This document shows, piece after piece, positions 43,791 to 53,479 of a stretch of DNA of 64,000 nt (positions are counted from its first letter, which is position 1; every line of letters starts with the position of its first letter). This DNA is from Paenibacillus sp. OK003 (GTDB taxonomy: Bacteria > Bacillota > Bacilli > Paenibacillales > Paenibacillaceae). Location of the stretch: the NCBI RefSeq assembly GCF_900109515.1, contig NZ_FOBD01000001.1, forward strand, positions 372,001-436,000, given 5' to 3'. The position numbers were made by a program, and so were the translations under genes. The notes beneath the pieces are model-generated. The model had not been told where the DNA came from. It made no database searches and worked only from the letters and a program-made list of their open reading frames with translations.

Positions 43791-45143
43791 ATGTCATTTG
43801 TGAAATCATTGTTTTTTCAAATTATTGTAGCGGTTATCATCGGGATTGGTGTAGGCATTCTGTGGCCTGATCTGGGCAGTCTGCTGCAGCCGCTCGGAAC
43901 AGGTTTCATCAAGTTGATCAAAATGATCATTGCTCCATTAATCTTTATGGTGATCGTGACAGGCATTGCCAAAATCGGTGATCTGAAATCAGTCGGACGC
44001 ATTGGGTTTAAAGCTATTCTGTGGTTCGAAATCGCTACGACGGTTGCGCTGGTCCTTGGACTCGGCACAGCGAACCTGCTTCGTCCGGGTGCAAGCATGA
44101 ACGTGGACCCCTCGACCCTTGATGCAAGTGGCATCGAAGCCAAAACCAATGGCTCTGAACTGCCGCATGTCGTCGACTTTATCATGAACATTATTCCAAC
44201 AAGTGTTGTAGATGCCTTTGCACAAAATGCATTGCTGCAAGTGCTGCTCGTTGCCTGTTTGTTCGGGGTAGCATTAGCAGCAACGGAAAGTAAGGCGAAG
44301 GAGAATGTGCTGACGCTGATTGAAAATGTATTGGGAATCCTGTTCCGCATTATTGGGTACATTATGAAACTGGCACCGATCGGAGCATTCGGAGCCATGG
44401 CGTACACGGTTGGAGCGTATGGGGCATCCACACTGTCCTCCTTCGGCTTGCTGATTATTGCCTGTTACGGAGCAGCGTTACTGTTTCTGGTGATGCTTGC
44501 ACTGGCTGCCTGGTGGATTACAGGGCTGAACTTACTGCAATTTGTAAAATATACACGTTCCGAAGTGATGCTGGCGATTGGCACAGGTTCCTCGGAAGTC
44601 GTTATGCCCCGCATGATGGACAAGCTGACCAAGGCAGGCTGTGACCGTGCTGTCGTCGGTCTCGTTGTCCCGACAGGGTACTCGTTCAATCTGGACGGAG
44701 CCTCGATCTACCTATCGCTAGCGACGGTTTTTCTGGCTCAGGCGGTTGGCATCGATCTGACACTGGGACAAGAGATTACGATTTTACTGGTGTTAATGCT
44801 TAGCTCGAAAGGTATGGCGGGTGTACCCGGCTCCGCATTCCTTGCTCTGTCTGCTACAGCTGTTGCTCTGAATGCATTCCCGGTAGCTGCAGTTGCCTTA
44901 TTGCTTGGTGCGGATCGCTTCATGGATACGATGCGAGTATTCACGAATTTGATGGGCAACTGTGTTGCGGCATTTGTCGTGGCGAAATGGGAAGGGCTGC
45001 TGGACCAAAAACGCATGCGGGCTGTGCTTTCCGGGGAGATTAGTGCCGAAGAGCTGGAGAGAGAAGAACAAGCGTCCTTGTCCTCGGTGAAGTTGAACAA
45101 AAGGGAACAGGGGAAAGGAATGGTTTCGATGGACATGTTGTAA
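43791..45143 (+). CDS. Dicarboxylate/amino acid:cation symporter (DAACS)
   Basis: 450-residue member of the GltP/GltT/DctA family with about eight membrane helices and two re-entrant loops: SSEVVMPRMMDKL (serine-rich hairpin), PTGYSFNLDGASIYL (the NMDG-type cation motif in the variant NLDG) and the GVPGSAFLAL hairpin. It imports glutamate, aspartate or C4-dicarboxylates with protons or sodium. ATG 43791 follows AGGGGGAGC; the longer reading from 43704 is not supported by a ribosome site. The C-terminal charged tail is usual. Confidence 0.92.
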   Translation: MSFVKSLFFQIIVAVIIGIGVGILWPDLGSLLQPLGTGFIKLIKMIIAPLIFMVIVTGIAKIGDLKSVGRIGFKAILWFEIATTVALVLGLGTANLLRPGASMNVDPSTLDASGIEAKTNGSELPHVVDFIMNIIPTSVVDAFAQNALLQVLLVACLFGVALAATESKAKENVLTLIENVLGILFRIIGYIMKLAPIGAFGAMAYTVGAYGASTLSSFGLLIIACYGAALLFLVMLALAAWWITGLNLLQFVKYTRSEVMLAIGTGSSEVVMPRMMDKLTKAGCDRAVVGLVVPTGYSFNLDGASIYLSLATVFLAQAVGIDLTLGQEITILLVLMLSSKGMAGVPGSAFLALSATAVALNAFPVAAVALLLGADRFMDTMRVFTNLMGNCVAAFVVAKWEGLLDQKRMRAVLSGEISAEELEREEQASLSSVKLNKREQGKGMVSMDML

Positions 45144-45200
45144 GAAACAGGAAGTGAACGAGCTTCGTATGAATTTTTAACTCATCATATTTTTAAATTT

Positions 45201-45250
45201 AAACCATCTGTTTACCCGCATGAAATTATGGGGGAACAGACGGTTTTTTT
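45201..45250 (+). terminator. Rho-independent terminator
   Basis: AAACCATCTGTT pairs with AACAGACGGTTT and is followed by seven T. The rest of 45144-45456 holds the tre control region and no gene. Confidence 0.85.
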
Positions 45251-45368
45251 CATTTTAGATACAGATATCATGGAGTTCTCGAACGCAAGCAGCAAAATAA
45301 GTGTTACAGAGGAATCATTAATGGGGAATGTGTAGAAGAGGAAAAAGATAGCATATTGAAGTTTCAAC

Positions 45369-45380
45369 TTGTATATACAT
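45369..45380. promoter_or_regulatory. TreR-type operator
   Basis: TTGTATATACAT differs by one base from the palindromic TreR operator TTGTATATACAA of B. subtilis. It lies 77 bases before treA. No treR gene is in the window. Confidence 0.65.
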
Positions 45381-45456
45381 GTTTAGTTATGTAATATATA
45401 AATGAAGTTAGGCCAAGAGAACCACATAAGCAATACAATTTATTGGAGGCGTTAAC

Positions 45457-47178
45457 ATGAGTTCAACCAACACAACTTCATCATCGTGGTGGAAGACTTC
45501 CACGGTGTATCAGGTATATCCCAAGAGTTTCAACGATACAACTGGATCGGGTACCGGAGACATTCGGGGATTGACCGAAAAGCTGGATTACTTGCAGCAC
45601 CTCGGTATTGATATCGTGTGGCTGCAGCCCGTATATGTCTCACCACAGCATGATAACGGTTACGATGTGGCGGACTATTATCGGATTAATCCGGATTTTG
45701 GTACGATGGAGGATTTTGACGAACTGCTTAAAGGTCTGAAGGCACGTGACATGAAGCTGATGATTGATATCGTGGTGAATCACTCTTCTACGGACCACGA
45801 GTGGTTCCAGCAATCACGTTCTTCCAAGGATAACCCATATCGCGATTATTATATTTGGAAGGACCCCGCTCCGGACGGCGGTGTGCCGAATAACTGGCAA
45901 TCCAAGTTCGGCGGACCTGCATGGCAGTATGATGAGCAGACAGGACAATATTTCCTGACGTTGTTTGACAAAACACAGGCTGATTTGAATTGGGAGAACG
46001 AGCAGGTACGCAAGGCAGTACGGGACATGATCAAGTTCTGGGCGGAGAAGGGTGTAGATGGTTTCCGTATGGACGTCATCAATCTGATCTCCAAGGACCA
46101 GCGTTTCCCCGACGATGATGGTAGCGTTTCCCCAGGCGACGGACGTAAGTTCTACACCGATGGACCACGTGTGCATGAGTACATTACAGAGATGTATGAA
46201 GAGGTGTTTGGACCACACAATATGGTAACGGTTGGGGAGATGTCCTCCACTACGCTGGAGCACTGTATCAAATATTCAAACCCTGCTTCCCGGGAATTCT
46301 CCATGACGTTTAACTTCCACCATCTGAAAGTGGATTATCCGAATGGACAGAAGTGGGAACTGATGCCTTACGATTTTGAAGCGATGAAACAGTTATTTAG
46401 TGAGTGGCAGACAGGTATGCAGGCAGGTGGGGGATGGAATGCGTTGTTCTTGAACAACCATGATCAACCGCGGGCGTTGTCTCGTTTCGCAGATGATGGC
46501 GATTACCGTGCTGAGAGTGCCAAAATGCTCGCTACGACCATTCATGGCATGCAGGGAACACCTTACGTATACCAAGGTGAAGAGATCGGGATGCCGAATC
46601 CAGTCTGGAATGACGTTAGCGAGTTCCGTGATATTGAATCGACCAATATGTACCGACTGCTTCAGGAAGAGCGGGGCAAATCCGCCGAGGAAGCATTCCA
46701 AATTGTGAAAGAGCGTTCACGGGACAATTCCCGTACACCGATGCAGTGGGATGGAAGCGAAAATGCCGGATTTACAACGGGTACACCGTGGATCAAAGTG
46801 GACGAACGATATCCGTCGATTCATGTGGCCCAGCAGATGGCTGATCCGAATTCGATCTATTATCATTATCGCAAGCTGATTGCTCTGCGCAAACAGGTTC
46901 GTGTGCTGACCGACGGTCTGTATGAACGTTTGGACGATGCACATCCGGATGTATTCGCATATGCGCGGACCAATGGAAGCGAGACGCTGCTTGTGGTATC
47001 CAACTTCAGCAAGCGAGACGTAAAATTTGCTTTCTCAGAAGCCGTCTGGAACGACCACATTGCGGATAAATCCGCAGAGCTGCTGATTGGCAATACGGAG
47101 GTATCGCCTGCACTTGAGCAAGAAATCTCCCTGAGCCCGTATTCATCCTATATGTGGCTTGTACCGCAACAGGACTAA
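45457..47178 (+). CDS. treA: Trehalose-6-phosphate hydrolase
   Basis: 573-residue GH13 enzyme that splits trehalose-6-phosphate to glucose and glucose-6-phosphate. Catalytic residues lie in GVDGFRMDVINLI (Asp), VTVGEMSSTTLEHCIKYSNP (Glu) and NHDQPRALSRF (Asp). The TreA-specific blocks SSTTLEHCIKYSNPASREFS and NFHHLKVDYPNGQKW separate it from oligo-1,6-glucosidases. Directly upstream of the trehalose PTS gene, with a TreR-like operator before it. TTGGAGGCG precedes the ATG. Confidence 0.93.
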   Translation: MSSTNTTSSSWWKTSTVYQVYPKSFNDTTGSGTGDIRGLTEKLDYLQHLGIDIVWLQPVYVSPQHDNGYDVADYYRINPDFGTMEDFDELLKGLKARDMKLMIDIVVNHSSTDHEWFQQSRSSKDNPYRDYYIWKDPAPDGGVPNNWQSKFGGPAWQYDEQTGQYFLTLFDKTQADLNWENEQVRKAVRDMIKFWAEKGVDGFRMDVINLISKDQRFPDDDGSVSPGDGRKFYTDGPRVHEYITEMYEEVFGPHNMVTVGEMSSTTLEHCIKYSNPASREFSMTFNFHHLKVDYPNGQKWELMPYDFEAMKQLFSEWQTGMQAGGGWNALFLNNHDQPRALSRFADDGDYRAESAKMLATTIHGMQGTPYVYQGEEIGMPNPVWNDVSEFRDIESTNMYRLLQEERGKSAEEAFQIVKERSRDNSRTPMQWDGSENAGFTTGTPWIKVDERYPSIHVAQQMADPNSIYYHYRKLIALRKQVRVLTDGLYERLDDAHPDVFAYARTNGSETLLVVSNFSKRDVKFAFSEAVWNDHIADKSAELLIGNTEVSPALEQEISLSPYSSYMWLVPQQD

Positions 47179-47207
47179 TTCACATTATATAAATGGGAAG
47201 TGACAAT

Positions 47208-49220
47208 ATGGCAATGGATAAAAAACAGGTTGAGGAGATCGTTCGCGCGGTCGGCGGCAAAGATAATATTGAAGCTGCAACGCATTGTGTCACACGCCTC
47301 CGGTTCGCCCTATACGACGAAAGTAAAGTAGATACGGAAAGTCTGGAACAGAACGATCTGGTCAAAGGCCAGTTCTCCTCTCAAGGACAATTCCAGGTAG
47401 TCATCGGACCTGGGCTTGTGGATAAAGTGTATGATGAAATGATTCAGATTACCGGAGGCGAACGCGCTTCCAAGGATGACGTGAAGGCCGTTGCGGGTAA
47501 AAAGCAAAACCCGATTCAGCGTGCGATCAAAACGCTATCTGACATTTTCATCCCGATCCTGCCAGCCATCATCACGGCCGGTCTCTTGCTCGGTATTAAT
47601 AACATTCTGACAGGACCAGGCATATTCTTTGATGGAAAATCACTGGTGGATGTGTATCCGGCATGGAAGGATCTCGCATCTATTATTAATACCATCGCGA
47701 GCACAGCCTTTACCTTCCTGCCTGCGTTAATCGGTTGGTCCGCGGTAACAAGGTTCGGCGGCAGTCCGTTGCTCGGGATCGTCCTTGGTCTGATCCTGGT
47801 ACATCCCGATCTGCTGAGTGCTTATGGCTACGCCAATGCAGTTAACGAAGGCACCGTGCCTACGTGGAATCTGTTCGGCTGGCATATTGAGAAGATCGGT
47901 TATCAGGGGCAGGTTCTGCCAGTATTGGTGTCAGCTTATCTGCTTGCCAAGCTGGAGATCTTCCTGAACAAAAGGGTTCATGATTCGATCAAATTGCTGG
48001 TCGTTGCACCTGTCACTTTATTGATTACCGGATTCCTGGCATTTACAATCATTGGTCCAGTTACATTTGCCATTGCGAATGGAATTACGTCCGGCTTGAT
48101 CTATATTTACGATTCATACGCGGCTCTGGGCGGTCTGATCTATGGTGGACTGTACGCATTGCTTGTTATTACAGGAATGCATCATACATTCCTGGCGGTA
48201 GACGTACAGCTGATTGGTAGCCAAGGGGGAACGTTCCTGTGGCCGATGCTGGCATTGTCCAATATCGCGCAAGGTTCTGCCGCACTTGCCATGATGCTCG
48301 TGCTTCGTGAGAAGAAAATGAGAGGACTTGCGGCAACTTCATCCGTTTCAGCCTTCCTCGGGGTAACCGAGCCGGCGATCTTCGGGGTGAATATCCGTTA
48401 TCGTTATCCGTTTATCTTCGGTATGGTCGGTTCTGCGATCGGCGGTGTACTGCTTACGATGAATAATGTTCAGGCAACCTCTATCGGTGTAGGTGGCGTA
48501 CCTGGATTCCTGTCCATTTTCCCGAACAAATGGGGAGTCTTCTTCATCGGTATGGCGATTGTACTAGTTGTTCCATTCGTACTGACTGTTATTTTCGGAA
48601 GAGCGAAGTTGAGAAAAGAAGACCGCAACGCAGATCAAGCTACTGTAGCTGGTGGTCATACAACTTCAGCGAAATCAGCTTCTGGCACAACTACCACAAA
48701 TGCAGTTGCAGAGCCACGCACACGCAGTGCTGCTCAGGTGGCGGATGAGCCTGTGAATACACTGGAAATCATGGCACCATTAACGGGTACAGCTGTTCCA
48801 CTGGAACAAGTACCTGATCCGGCATTTGCAGAGAAACAAATGGGTGAGGGGGTTGCCATTGAACCTTCCGGCAATCAGGTCGTTGCCCCGTTTGACGCTC
48901 AGGTTGCCCATGTCATCAAGAGCAAACACGCTGTCATTCTTGAGCACGCGAGTGGCTTGCAGATTCTGATTCATGTCGGGATCAATACGGTTTCACTTAA
49001 AGGCGAAGGTTTTAACATGCACGTTGAAACTGGAGAGAAGGTAAGAGCCGGGCAAACGTTGCTTGAATTCGACCGCAAAGTGATTGAAGCTGCGGGATAT
49101 CCGCTCATTACGCCAATCATTATTCCGGACGGTCAGGACATGGTTGATCGAGTGGAGGTCACTACTGGTGATGTAACATCCAACCAGAACGGTGTGCTTA
49201 AGGTTCATTTGAAAGGCTAA
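47208..49220 (+). CDS. treP: Trehalose PTS permease EIIBCA
   Basis: 670 residues. EIIB comes first with the phosphorylated Cys in AATHCVTRLRF, then an EIIC membrane domain of about ten helices (ITGMHHTFLAVDVQLIGSQG), a low-complexity linker, and a fused EIIA domain at the C-terminus (active His in LQILIHVGINTVSLKGEGF). It imports and phosphorylates trehalose. B. subtilis TreP lacks the EIIA part, so this version is self-contained. ATG 47208 lies after GGGAAGTGA; ATG 47193 is an alternative. 29 bases after treA. Confidence 0.93.
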   Translation: MAMDKKQVEEIVRAVGGKDNIEAATHCVTRLRFALYDESKVDTESLEQNDLVKGQFSSQGQFQVVIGPGLVDKVYDEMIQITGGERASKDDVKAVAGKKQNPIQRAIKTLSDIFIPILPAIITAGLLLGINNILTGPGIFFDGKSLVDVYPAWKDLASIINTIASTAFTFLPALIGWSAVTRFGGSPLLGIVLGLILVHPDLLSAYGYANAVNEGTVPTWNLFGWHIEKIGYQGQVLPVLVSAYLLAKLEIFLNKRVHDSIKLLVVAPVTLLITGFLAFTIIGPVTFAIANGITSGLIYIYDSYAALGGLIYGGLYALLVITGMHHTFLAVDVQLIGSQGGTFLWPMLALSNIAQGSAALAMMLVLREKKMRGLAATSSVSAFLGVTEPAIFGVNIRYRYPFIFGMVGSAIGGVLLTMNNVQATSIGVGGVPGFLSIFPNKWGVFFIGMAIVLVVPFVLTVIFGRAKLRKEDRNADQATVAGGHTTSAKSASGTTTTNAVAEPRTRSAAQVADEPVNTLEIMAPLTGTAVPLEQVPDPAFAEKQMGEGVAIEPSGNQVVAPFDAQVAHVIKSKHAVILEHASGLQILIHVGINTVSLKGEGFNMHVETGEKVRAGQTLLEFDRKVIEAAGYPLITPIIIPDGQDMVDRVEVTTGDVTSNQNGVLKVHLKG

Positions 49221-49236
49221 ATTGACGAACAAATGG

Positions 49237-49264
49237 GAGCTGCGATATTCGCAGCTTCTTTTTT
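49237..49264 (+). terminator. Rho-independent terminator
   Basis: AGCTGCGATATTCGCAGCT hairpin followed by TCTTTTTTA, after treP. Confidence 0.85.
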
Positions 49265-49491
49265 ATCCTGATACGGAGATCAAGCTGAACCCATGCCATT
49301 TTTATGGAGTGACTCTTTATGGATTTCGTTTTTTTTATTTATAACGTGGTAAACTGTAGCTAGAATGTATGTGGCAAAGTTTCATGTTCACAGCGATCGG
49401 AAAGCTTGTTCATCAGGACTATGCATGTTCAGGTTGATAAATTCATATGGTTCAAAGAGAGTGGCTAGTCAATGGACGGAGGAGGAGAGCC

Positions 49492-50346
49492 ATGACTCGT
49501 GTTGCGGTAATGGTCATTCATGGTCTGGGTATGCAAAAGGAAAATTATGCGGATACACTGATTTCGCGATTGCATAAGGAATTGGATCAGGTTATGGTGT
49601 TGCCGGGAGCAGCCAAACAGATGCTGGATATTGAGCCCGTATTTTGGGCTGACGTATTTGAGGATCGGGAAGAGGCGCTGTTTCAGCAGCTTGTCAGCTC
49701 TCAGGGATTGAACTATCAAGTGCTGCGTCGATTTGTTATACATTATCTGGCTGATGCAGTCGCGTATCAACCTGTGGAAAATCAAGGGCATAACTATGAT
49801 GCGGTACATTATACGCTGAATCGGGCGATGCACGCACTTGCACAACGAAATGGGCCAGAAGCTCCACTCTGTATCATTGCACATAGTTTGGGAGCTGTGA
49901 TTGCAAGTAATTTCTTCTATGATCTGCAATATCCGTCTAGTCGAACGCCCTCCATCGTGGATGTTACTTCCGCATTGGAACGGGGAGATACCTTAACGAG
50001 CTTTTATTCCTTTGGAACGACATTGCCATTATGGAGCTTACGGTATCATGATTTTAGCCGGCCGATTCAGGTACCTTCACCGTTGGCAGGGCAGTACTTT
50101 CCTGGGCTTGAAGGGGAATGGATTAACTTTTATGATCGGGATGATATTCTGGGTTACCCACTGCGACCTATTGATCCGGCCTATGAGGCAGCGGTCAACG
50201 AAGACGTGGAAATTAACTCTGGCGGTGTAATTGGGAGCTGGAATCCGTTGAGTCATGGTGGATATTTCTCGAATGGAACCATGAATCGGAGAATTGCACA
50301 GGGTTTGGCTCGAACGTGGACGTGGGTGAATCGTGGATCAAGTTAA
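49492..50346 (+). CDS. Alpha/beta-hydrolase-like protein
   Basis: 284 residues beginning [20 protein letters not shown], with the nucleophile elbow in [19 protein letters not shown] (variant AHSLG of GxSxG). A lipase/esterase-type fold is likely; a late HGGYFSN segment could supply the catalytic His. No signal peptide. GGAGGAGGAG lies directly before ATG 49492. Substrate unknown. Followed at 29 bases by a cysteine-cluster gene, so a small operon is possible. Confidence 0.78.
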   Translation: MTRVAVMVIHGLGMQKENYADTLISRLHKELDQVMVLPGAAKQMLDIEPVFWADVFEDREEALFQQLVSSQGLNYQVLRRFVIHYLADAVAYQPVENQGHNYDAVHYTLNRAMHALAQRNGPEAPLCIIAHSLGAVIASNFFYDLQYPSSRTPSIVDVTSALERGDTLTSFYSFGTTLPLWSLRYHDFSRPIQVPSPLAGQYFPGLEGEWINFYDRDDILGYPLRPIDPAYEAAVNEDVEINSGGVIGSWNPLSHGGYFSNGTMNRRIAQGLARTWTWVNRGSS

Positions 50347-50375
50347 ATGTCAGATATGAAGGGAGGACAATAATT

Positions 50376-50639
50376 ATGGAATGCAGGACAGGCTGTGCCG
50401 CATGCTGTATCGCGATTTCCATCTCATCGCCGATACCCGGGATGGCTGACGGCAAGCCCGCAGGTGTGCGCTGTGTACAACTGACGGAGGACAATCGCTG
50501 CGGAATCTTTGGTCAGAAAGAGCGCCCCGCTGTATGCAGCGGATTGCAGGCTTCGGAAGAGATGTGTGGCAGCACGGACCAGGAGGCGTTTGAGCGATTG
50601 AGCTGGCTGGAGCAGGAAACTGCCCCGAGTTCAGCGTGA
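50376..50639 (+). CDS. YkgJ-family cysteine cluster protein
   Basis: 87 residues of the UPF0153/YkgJ type, with the cysteine pattern CRTGCAACC near the start, then [22 protein letters not shown] and MCG, giving up to eight cysteines that probably bind zinc or an iron-sulfur cluster. Function unknown. ATG 50376 follows GGGAGG; the longer reading from 50316 overlaps the hydrolase. Confidence 0.82.
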   Translation: MECRTGCAACCIAISISSPIPGMADGKPAGVRCVQLTEDNRCGIFGQKERPAVCSGLQASEEMCGSTDQEAFERLSWLEQETAPSSA

Positions 50640-50715
50640 CAGAGTTGTTTTAAGGGAAAAGGATAATTATACTTAATATGGAAGGGGTTTGAGAAAAGAA
50701 AGGGGTATGGGATGA

Positions 50716-50919
50716 ATGGGACTTGCCAAACGGTTTGTAATGGTCGTTGTGAATATGATTGGAGAACTGTGGATGGGATTCTACAGGCGAAACTCAGACT
50801 TCTATGACAAGCAGACATCAGGGGCAAAAAGCAAACTTGGCTATTATGCATTTATTATTGGGACGGCAGTTGTAACCGTGGGCGTTGTAAGCTGGATGTA
50901 TAGTCGGGTTTATTCATAA
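50716..50919 (+). CDS. Small membrane protein
   Basis: 67 residues: an amphipathic N-terminal part (MGLAKRFVMVVVNMIGELW), a charged middle (YRRNSDFYDKQTSGAKSK) and one C-terminal membrane helix (YYAFIIGTAVVTVGVVSWMY). GAAAGGGG lies upstream and a strong terminator downstream, supporting a real gene. No family recognised. Confidence 0.55.
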   Translation: MGLAKRFVMVVVNMIGELWMGFYRRNSDFYDKQTSGAKSKLGYYAFIIGTAVVTVGVVSWMYSRVYS

Positions 50920-50935
50920 CTAAAACAAACACATA

Positions 50936-50979
50936 AAAGAGAGTATCCGCAGGCTGGAAATCAGTCGGATACTCTCTTT
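50936..50979 (+). terminator. Rho-independent terminator
   Basis: AAAGAGAGTATCCG and CGGATACTCTCTTT form a perfect 14-bp stem, after the small membrane protein gene. Confidence 0.88.
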
Positions 50980-51056
50980 GCTATGTCTACTTATTATTTA
51001 CGTGATCGAAGAGTGAGTGCTCGCCTCTTTTTTCCTCAACATATGCATGAGAATCA

Positions 51057-51191
51057 TCATAAGGAGCCCGTCAGTGTTAATACAATAGAGTAACTCACGA
51101 TTAGAATACCGTAGTCCCGAATGAAAGAGGGCCACATGAGCGGTTGGATGGTGATTGGCTCATTACGAAGCAGGACAGGAAGCTGATTCAT
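51057..51191 (-). CDS. Possible 44-residue ORF downstream of the MFS gene
   Basis: ATG 51191 to TGA 51057 on the minus strand encodes a peptide ending in a hydrophobic run (YGILIVSYSIVLTLTGSL). A second frame starting at an ATG beside the stop continues MMILMHMLRKKEASTHSSIT, as if a membrane protein were split by a frameshift. The ribosome site is weak. Otherwise 50980-51227 shows no gene. Confidence 0.25.
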   Translation of the reverse strand: MNQLPVLLRNEPITIQPLMWPSFIRDYGILIVSYSIVLTLTGSL

Positions 51192-51227
51192 CACTTGTCA
51201 TCCACGGTCCTGCTGAATGGTTATCAT

Positions 51228-52559
51228 TTATCTGTTCGCCGCAAGAACACGGGCAGAAGGCTTAGGTTCTTTGAACATCATATAGTACATCAGCGAGGAA
51301 ATCACGTATAAACTGCCTGTAATGCTGAACGTGATCGCGTAACCCCAATACGTGCCGTAAGTGGTCACGAGGTAGGATTGAACGGGTCCCATGGTGGCCC
51401 ATCCAATCATAAAGGCGGTCTGCATCAATGAATTGGCGATTCCACGGCGTTTGTCCGATACTCTGTCCACCAGAATAGCGGATTGAATCGGATTGGCTGC
51501 ATTCATCAGCGCTTGTCTAAATAAGAAACTCACTGAAGCGATGAGCAGCAGATTCGTAAAGCCGGTCAACAGCAGGAAGGGCAGTGACATGACCTGGAAG
51601 ATGACGACAGCTCGAACACTTCCCACCTTGGCCGCGAGTGTAGGTCCGATCAGCATCGATACAATGGTCATGATCTGACCCAATGAAATGAGCAGACTCA
51701 TGGCACTTAAGGATACCGAAAAACGGTTGGTGAAATACAGATTCAAATAAGGTACAACCAGGCCAGAACCAAACCCGATTAATAATTGGGTTAAGACAAA
51801 TTGACCGATCAAACGGGAATCTTTCTTTTGGCTAAGAGTAACGTTCTTGCTGCTTTGTTCTGCGGAATGAGCGACATCCTGTTTGCCATCCGTTGCAGAT
51901 GTTGCAGATTCAGTGACAGGTTGCGCCGGAGTATACGCTTGTGGTGCCTTCTTATCCTCGGATACAAACAACATCGGAATAAACGCAACCAGTGTAGCTG
52001 CCCCACCTACGAACAATACCGTTTGCAAACCCGTGACTTTGGCAAGGCCAGCCGTATGAAGCAGGTCTGCAAATATGCCACCACCCAAGCTGCCGAGTAC
52101 CTGAGAAGCGAGTACGAGGCAGGAGTAATAGCTGAACATCTTCAGTCGTTGACTTTTCTTCACATTCTCAGCGAGGAAGGGAATGGCCAGTACCTGAAAT
52201 ACGCCAGCGAAAAGTCCTGAAAATACAGCAAACCAGATCAGTCCGCTGGCAGAATAATCGAAGGAACGGCCAATCAGAAAGATTCCGCTGAATAATGCGC
52301 CGGTAATCAACAGCCGCTTACGGCTGAAGAAATCGCCGCATAGTCCGATAGGAACAAACATAATCGCTGTCGCAAGTGATTGAATACTTACAATCTGGCC
52401 GTTCATTGTATCATTGTAGCCTAGACCCTGAATGTACAGATTGTACAAGACAGAGAACATGCCATTTCCGATCTGATACAAGATGCTTGCCAGAAAAAAC
52501 AATTGAATATTGCGGGACCAGCCCCGAATTTCAGCATGAATCTGTTGTAGAAGTCTCAA
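51228..52559 (-). CDS. MFS transporter
   Basis: 443 residues with about twelve membrane helices in two halves joined by a long polar loop (about residues 200-245, rich in Ser, Thr, Gln, Lys). The first half has the MFS loop-2/3 pattern GLCGDFFSRKRLLITG and the second DRVSDKRRGIANSLMQTAFM. It resembles sugar/drug proton-linked exporters; substrate unknown. The TTG start at 52559 is about 7 bases after GGGGGA on the minus strand. Confidence 0.85.
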   Translation of the reverse strand: MRLLQQIHAEIRGWSRNIQLFFLASILYQIGNGMFSVLYNLYIQGLGYNDTMNGQIVSIQSLATAIMFVPIGLCGDFFSRKRLLITGALFSGIFLIGRSFDYSASGLIWFAVFSGLFAGVFQVLAIPFLAENVKKSQRLKMFSYYSCLVLASQVLGSLGGGIFADLLHTAGLAKVTGLQTVLFVGGAATLVAFIPMLFVSEDKKAPQAYTPAQPVTESATSATDGKQDVAHSAEQSSKNVTLSQKKDSRLIGQFVLTQLLIGFGSGLVVPYLNLYFTNRFSVSLSAMSLLISLGQIMTIVSMLIGPTLAAKVGSVRAVVIFQVMSLPFLLLTGFTNLLLIASVSFLFRQALMNAANPIQSAILVDRVSDKRRGIANSLMQTAFMIGWATMGPVQSYLVTTYGTYWGYAITFSITGSLYVISSLMYYMMFKEPKPSARVLAANR

Positions 52560-52636
52560 GTGGTTTCCCCCAGTCTGCCTGTGCAGTAATTTTAGTTTAA
52601 CAGGAATGGGGGATTTGCGGAAGAATTGACCACTGT

Positions 52637-53341
52637 TTATTTTGTAGTAGGGGATTCCAGCACTCGGGCAATCACGAATCCATCGTAGCCTTTACTGCCT
52701 ACAGTCTGTATTGCTGTAGCTTCAAGACGCGGGTTATCTGCAATTAATTTCAAGAAAGACTGAACGCCCTGAACTCTGTTGTCCGTACTGTCTGCATGGA
52801 TAACTTCACCGTCCCTGACGATGTTGTCACCAATAATCAGACTTCCCGGACGAGCCAGACGCAGCGCCCATCGCAAATAGTCGGGATTACTCGGTTTGTC
52901 AGCATCGATGAATATGAAATCAAAGGGCTCTCTGTACTCTTCCTGAACGTCGGGAAGAGTAGTCAGGGCGGGACCCACTCGAAGGTCAACCTTGTGCATA
53001 AGTCCTGCACGCGTGAGGTTGGTTTGTGCCATCTCTGCATGGCGCGGCTCTGCCTCCAGTGTGACGATACGTCCGTTTTCGGGAAGGGCTCTTGCCATCC
53101 AGATCGTGCTGTACCCGCCAAGCGTCCCGATTTCGAGCACACGAGTTGCACCTTGTATTTGAAGCAGGAGCTGCAGCAATTTCCCTTGATTAGGTGCTAC
53201 ATCATGGGCGGGCAAGCCTGCGTCCACATTGGTACGTAGAGCCTGCTCCAGCAGGGAATCCGAGGGGATTAATAACGCGTTCAAATAGTCGTCGACTTGA
53301 CTCCAGGTTTGCTGTTGAGTAGAACCATTCACATTGTTCAT
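52637..53341 (-). CDS. SAM-dependent O-methyltransferase (COMT type)
   Basis: 234-residue Methyltransf_3 family protein. Motif I VLEIGTLGGYSTIWMARAL, the acidic residue after beta-2 (VTLEAEPRHAEMA) and the metal-binding DFIFIDADKPSN with IIGDNIVRDGEV are seen. It methylates a hydroxyl, probably of a catechol-like compound, using a divalent cation. GGAAAGGA precedes the ATG. Divergent from the LysR regulator at 53480, which probably controls it. Confidence 0.88.
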   Translation of the reverse strand: MNNVNGSTQQQTWSQVDDYLNALLIPSDSLLEQALRTNVDAGLPAHDVAPNQGKLLQLLLQIQGATRVLEIGTLGGYSTIWMARALPENGRIVTLEAEPRHAEMAQTNLTRAGLMHKVDLRVGPALTTLPDVQEEYREPFDFIFIDADKPSNPDYLRWALRLARPGSLIIGDNIVRDGEVIHADSTDNRVQGVQSFLKLIADNPRLEATAIQTVGSKGYDGFVIARVLESPTTK

Positions 53342-53479
53342 CGTTACACGTTCCTTTCCGATTGCATGTATTGGATTTCATACTTCAACTATAAAGTGAA
53401 CAGATATATAAATAAAATATATATTATGTATGTTAATATAACTTTATATTATATAATTCAAGTGAAGAAGGTGTAGCGG
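53342..53479. promoter_or_regulatory. Divergent control region for O-methyltransferase and LysR genes
   Basis: 138 very AT-rich bases with overlapping palindromic ATATAT/TTATATTATATAA runs near 53400-53458. A LysR binding site would be expected here, but no single T-N11-A box stands out. Confidence 0.4.
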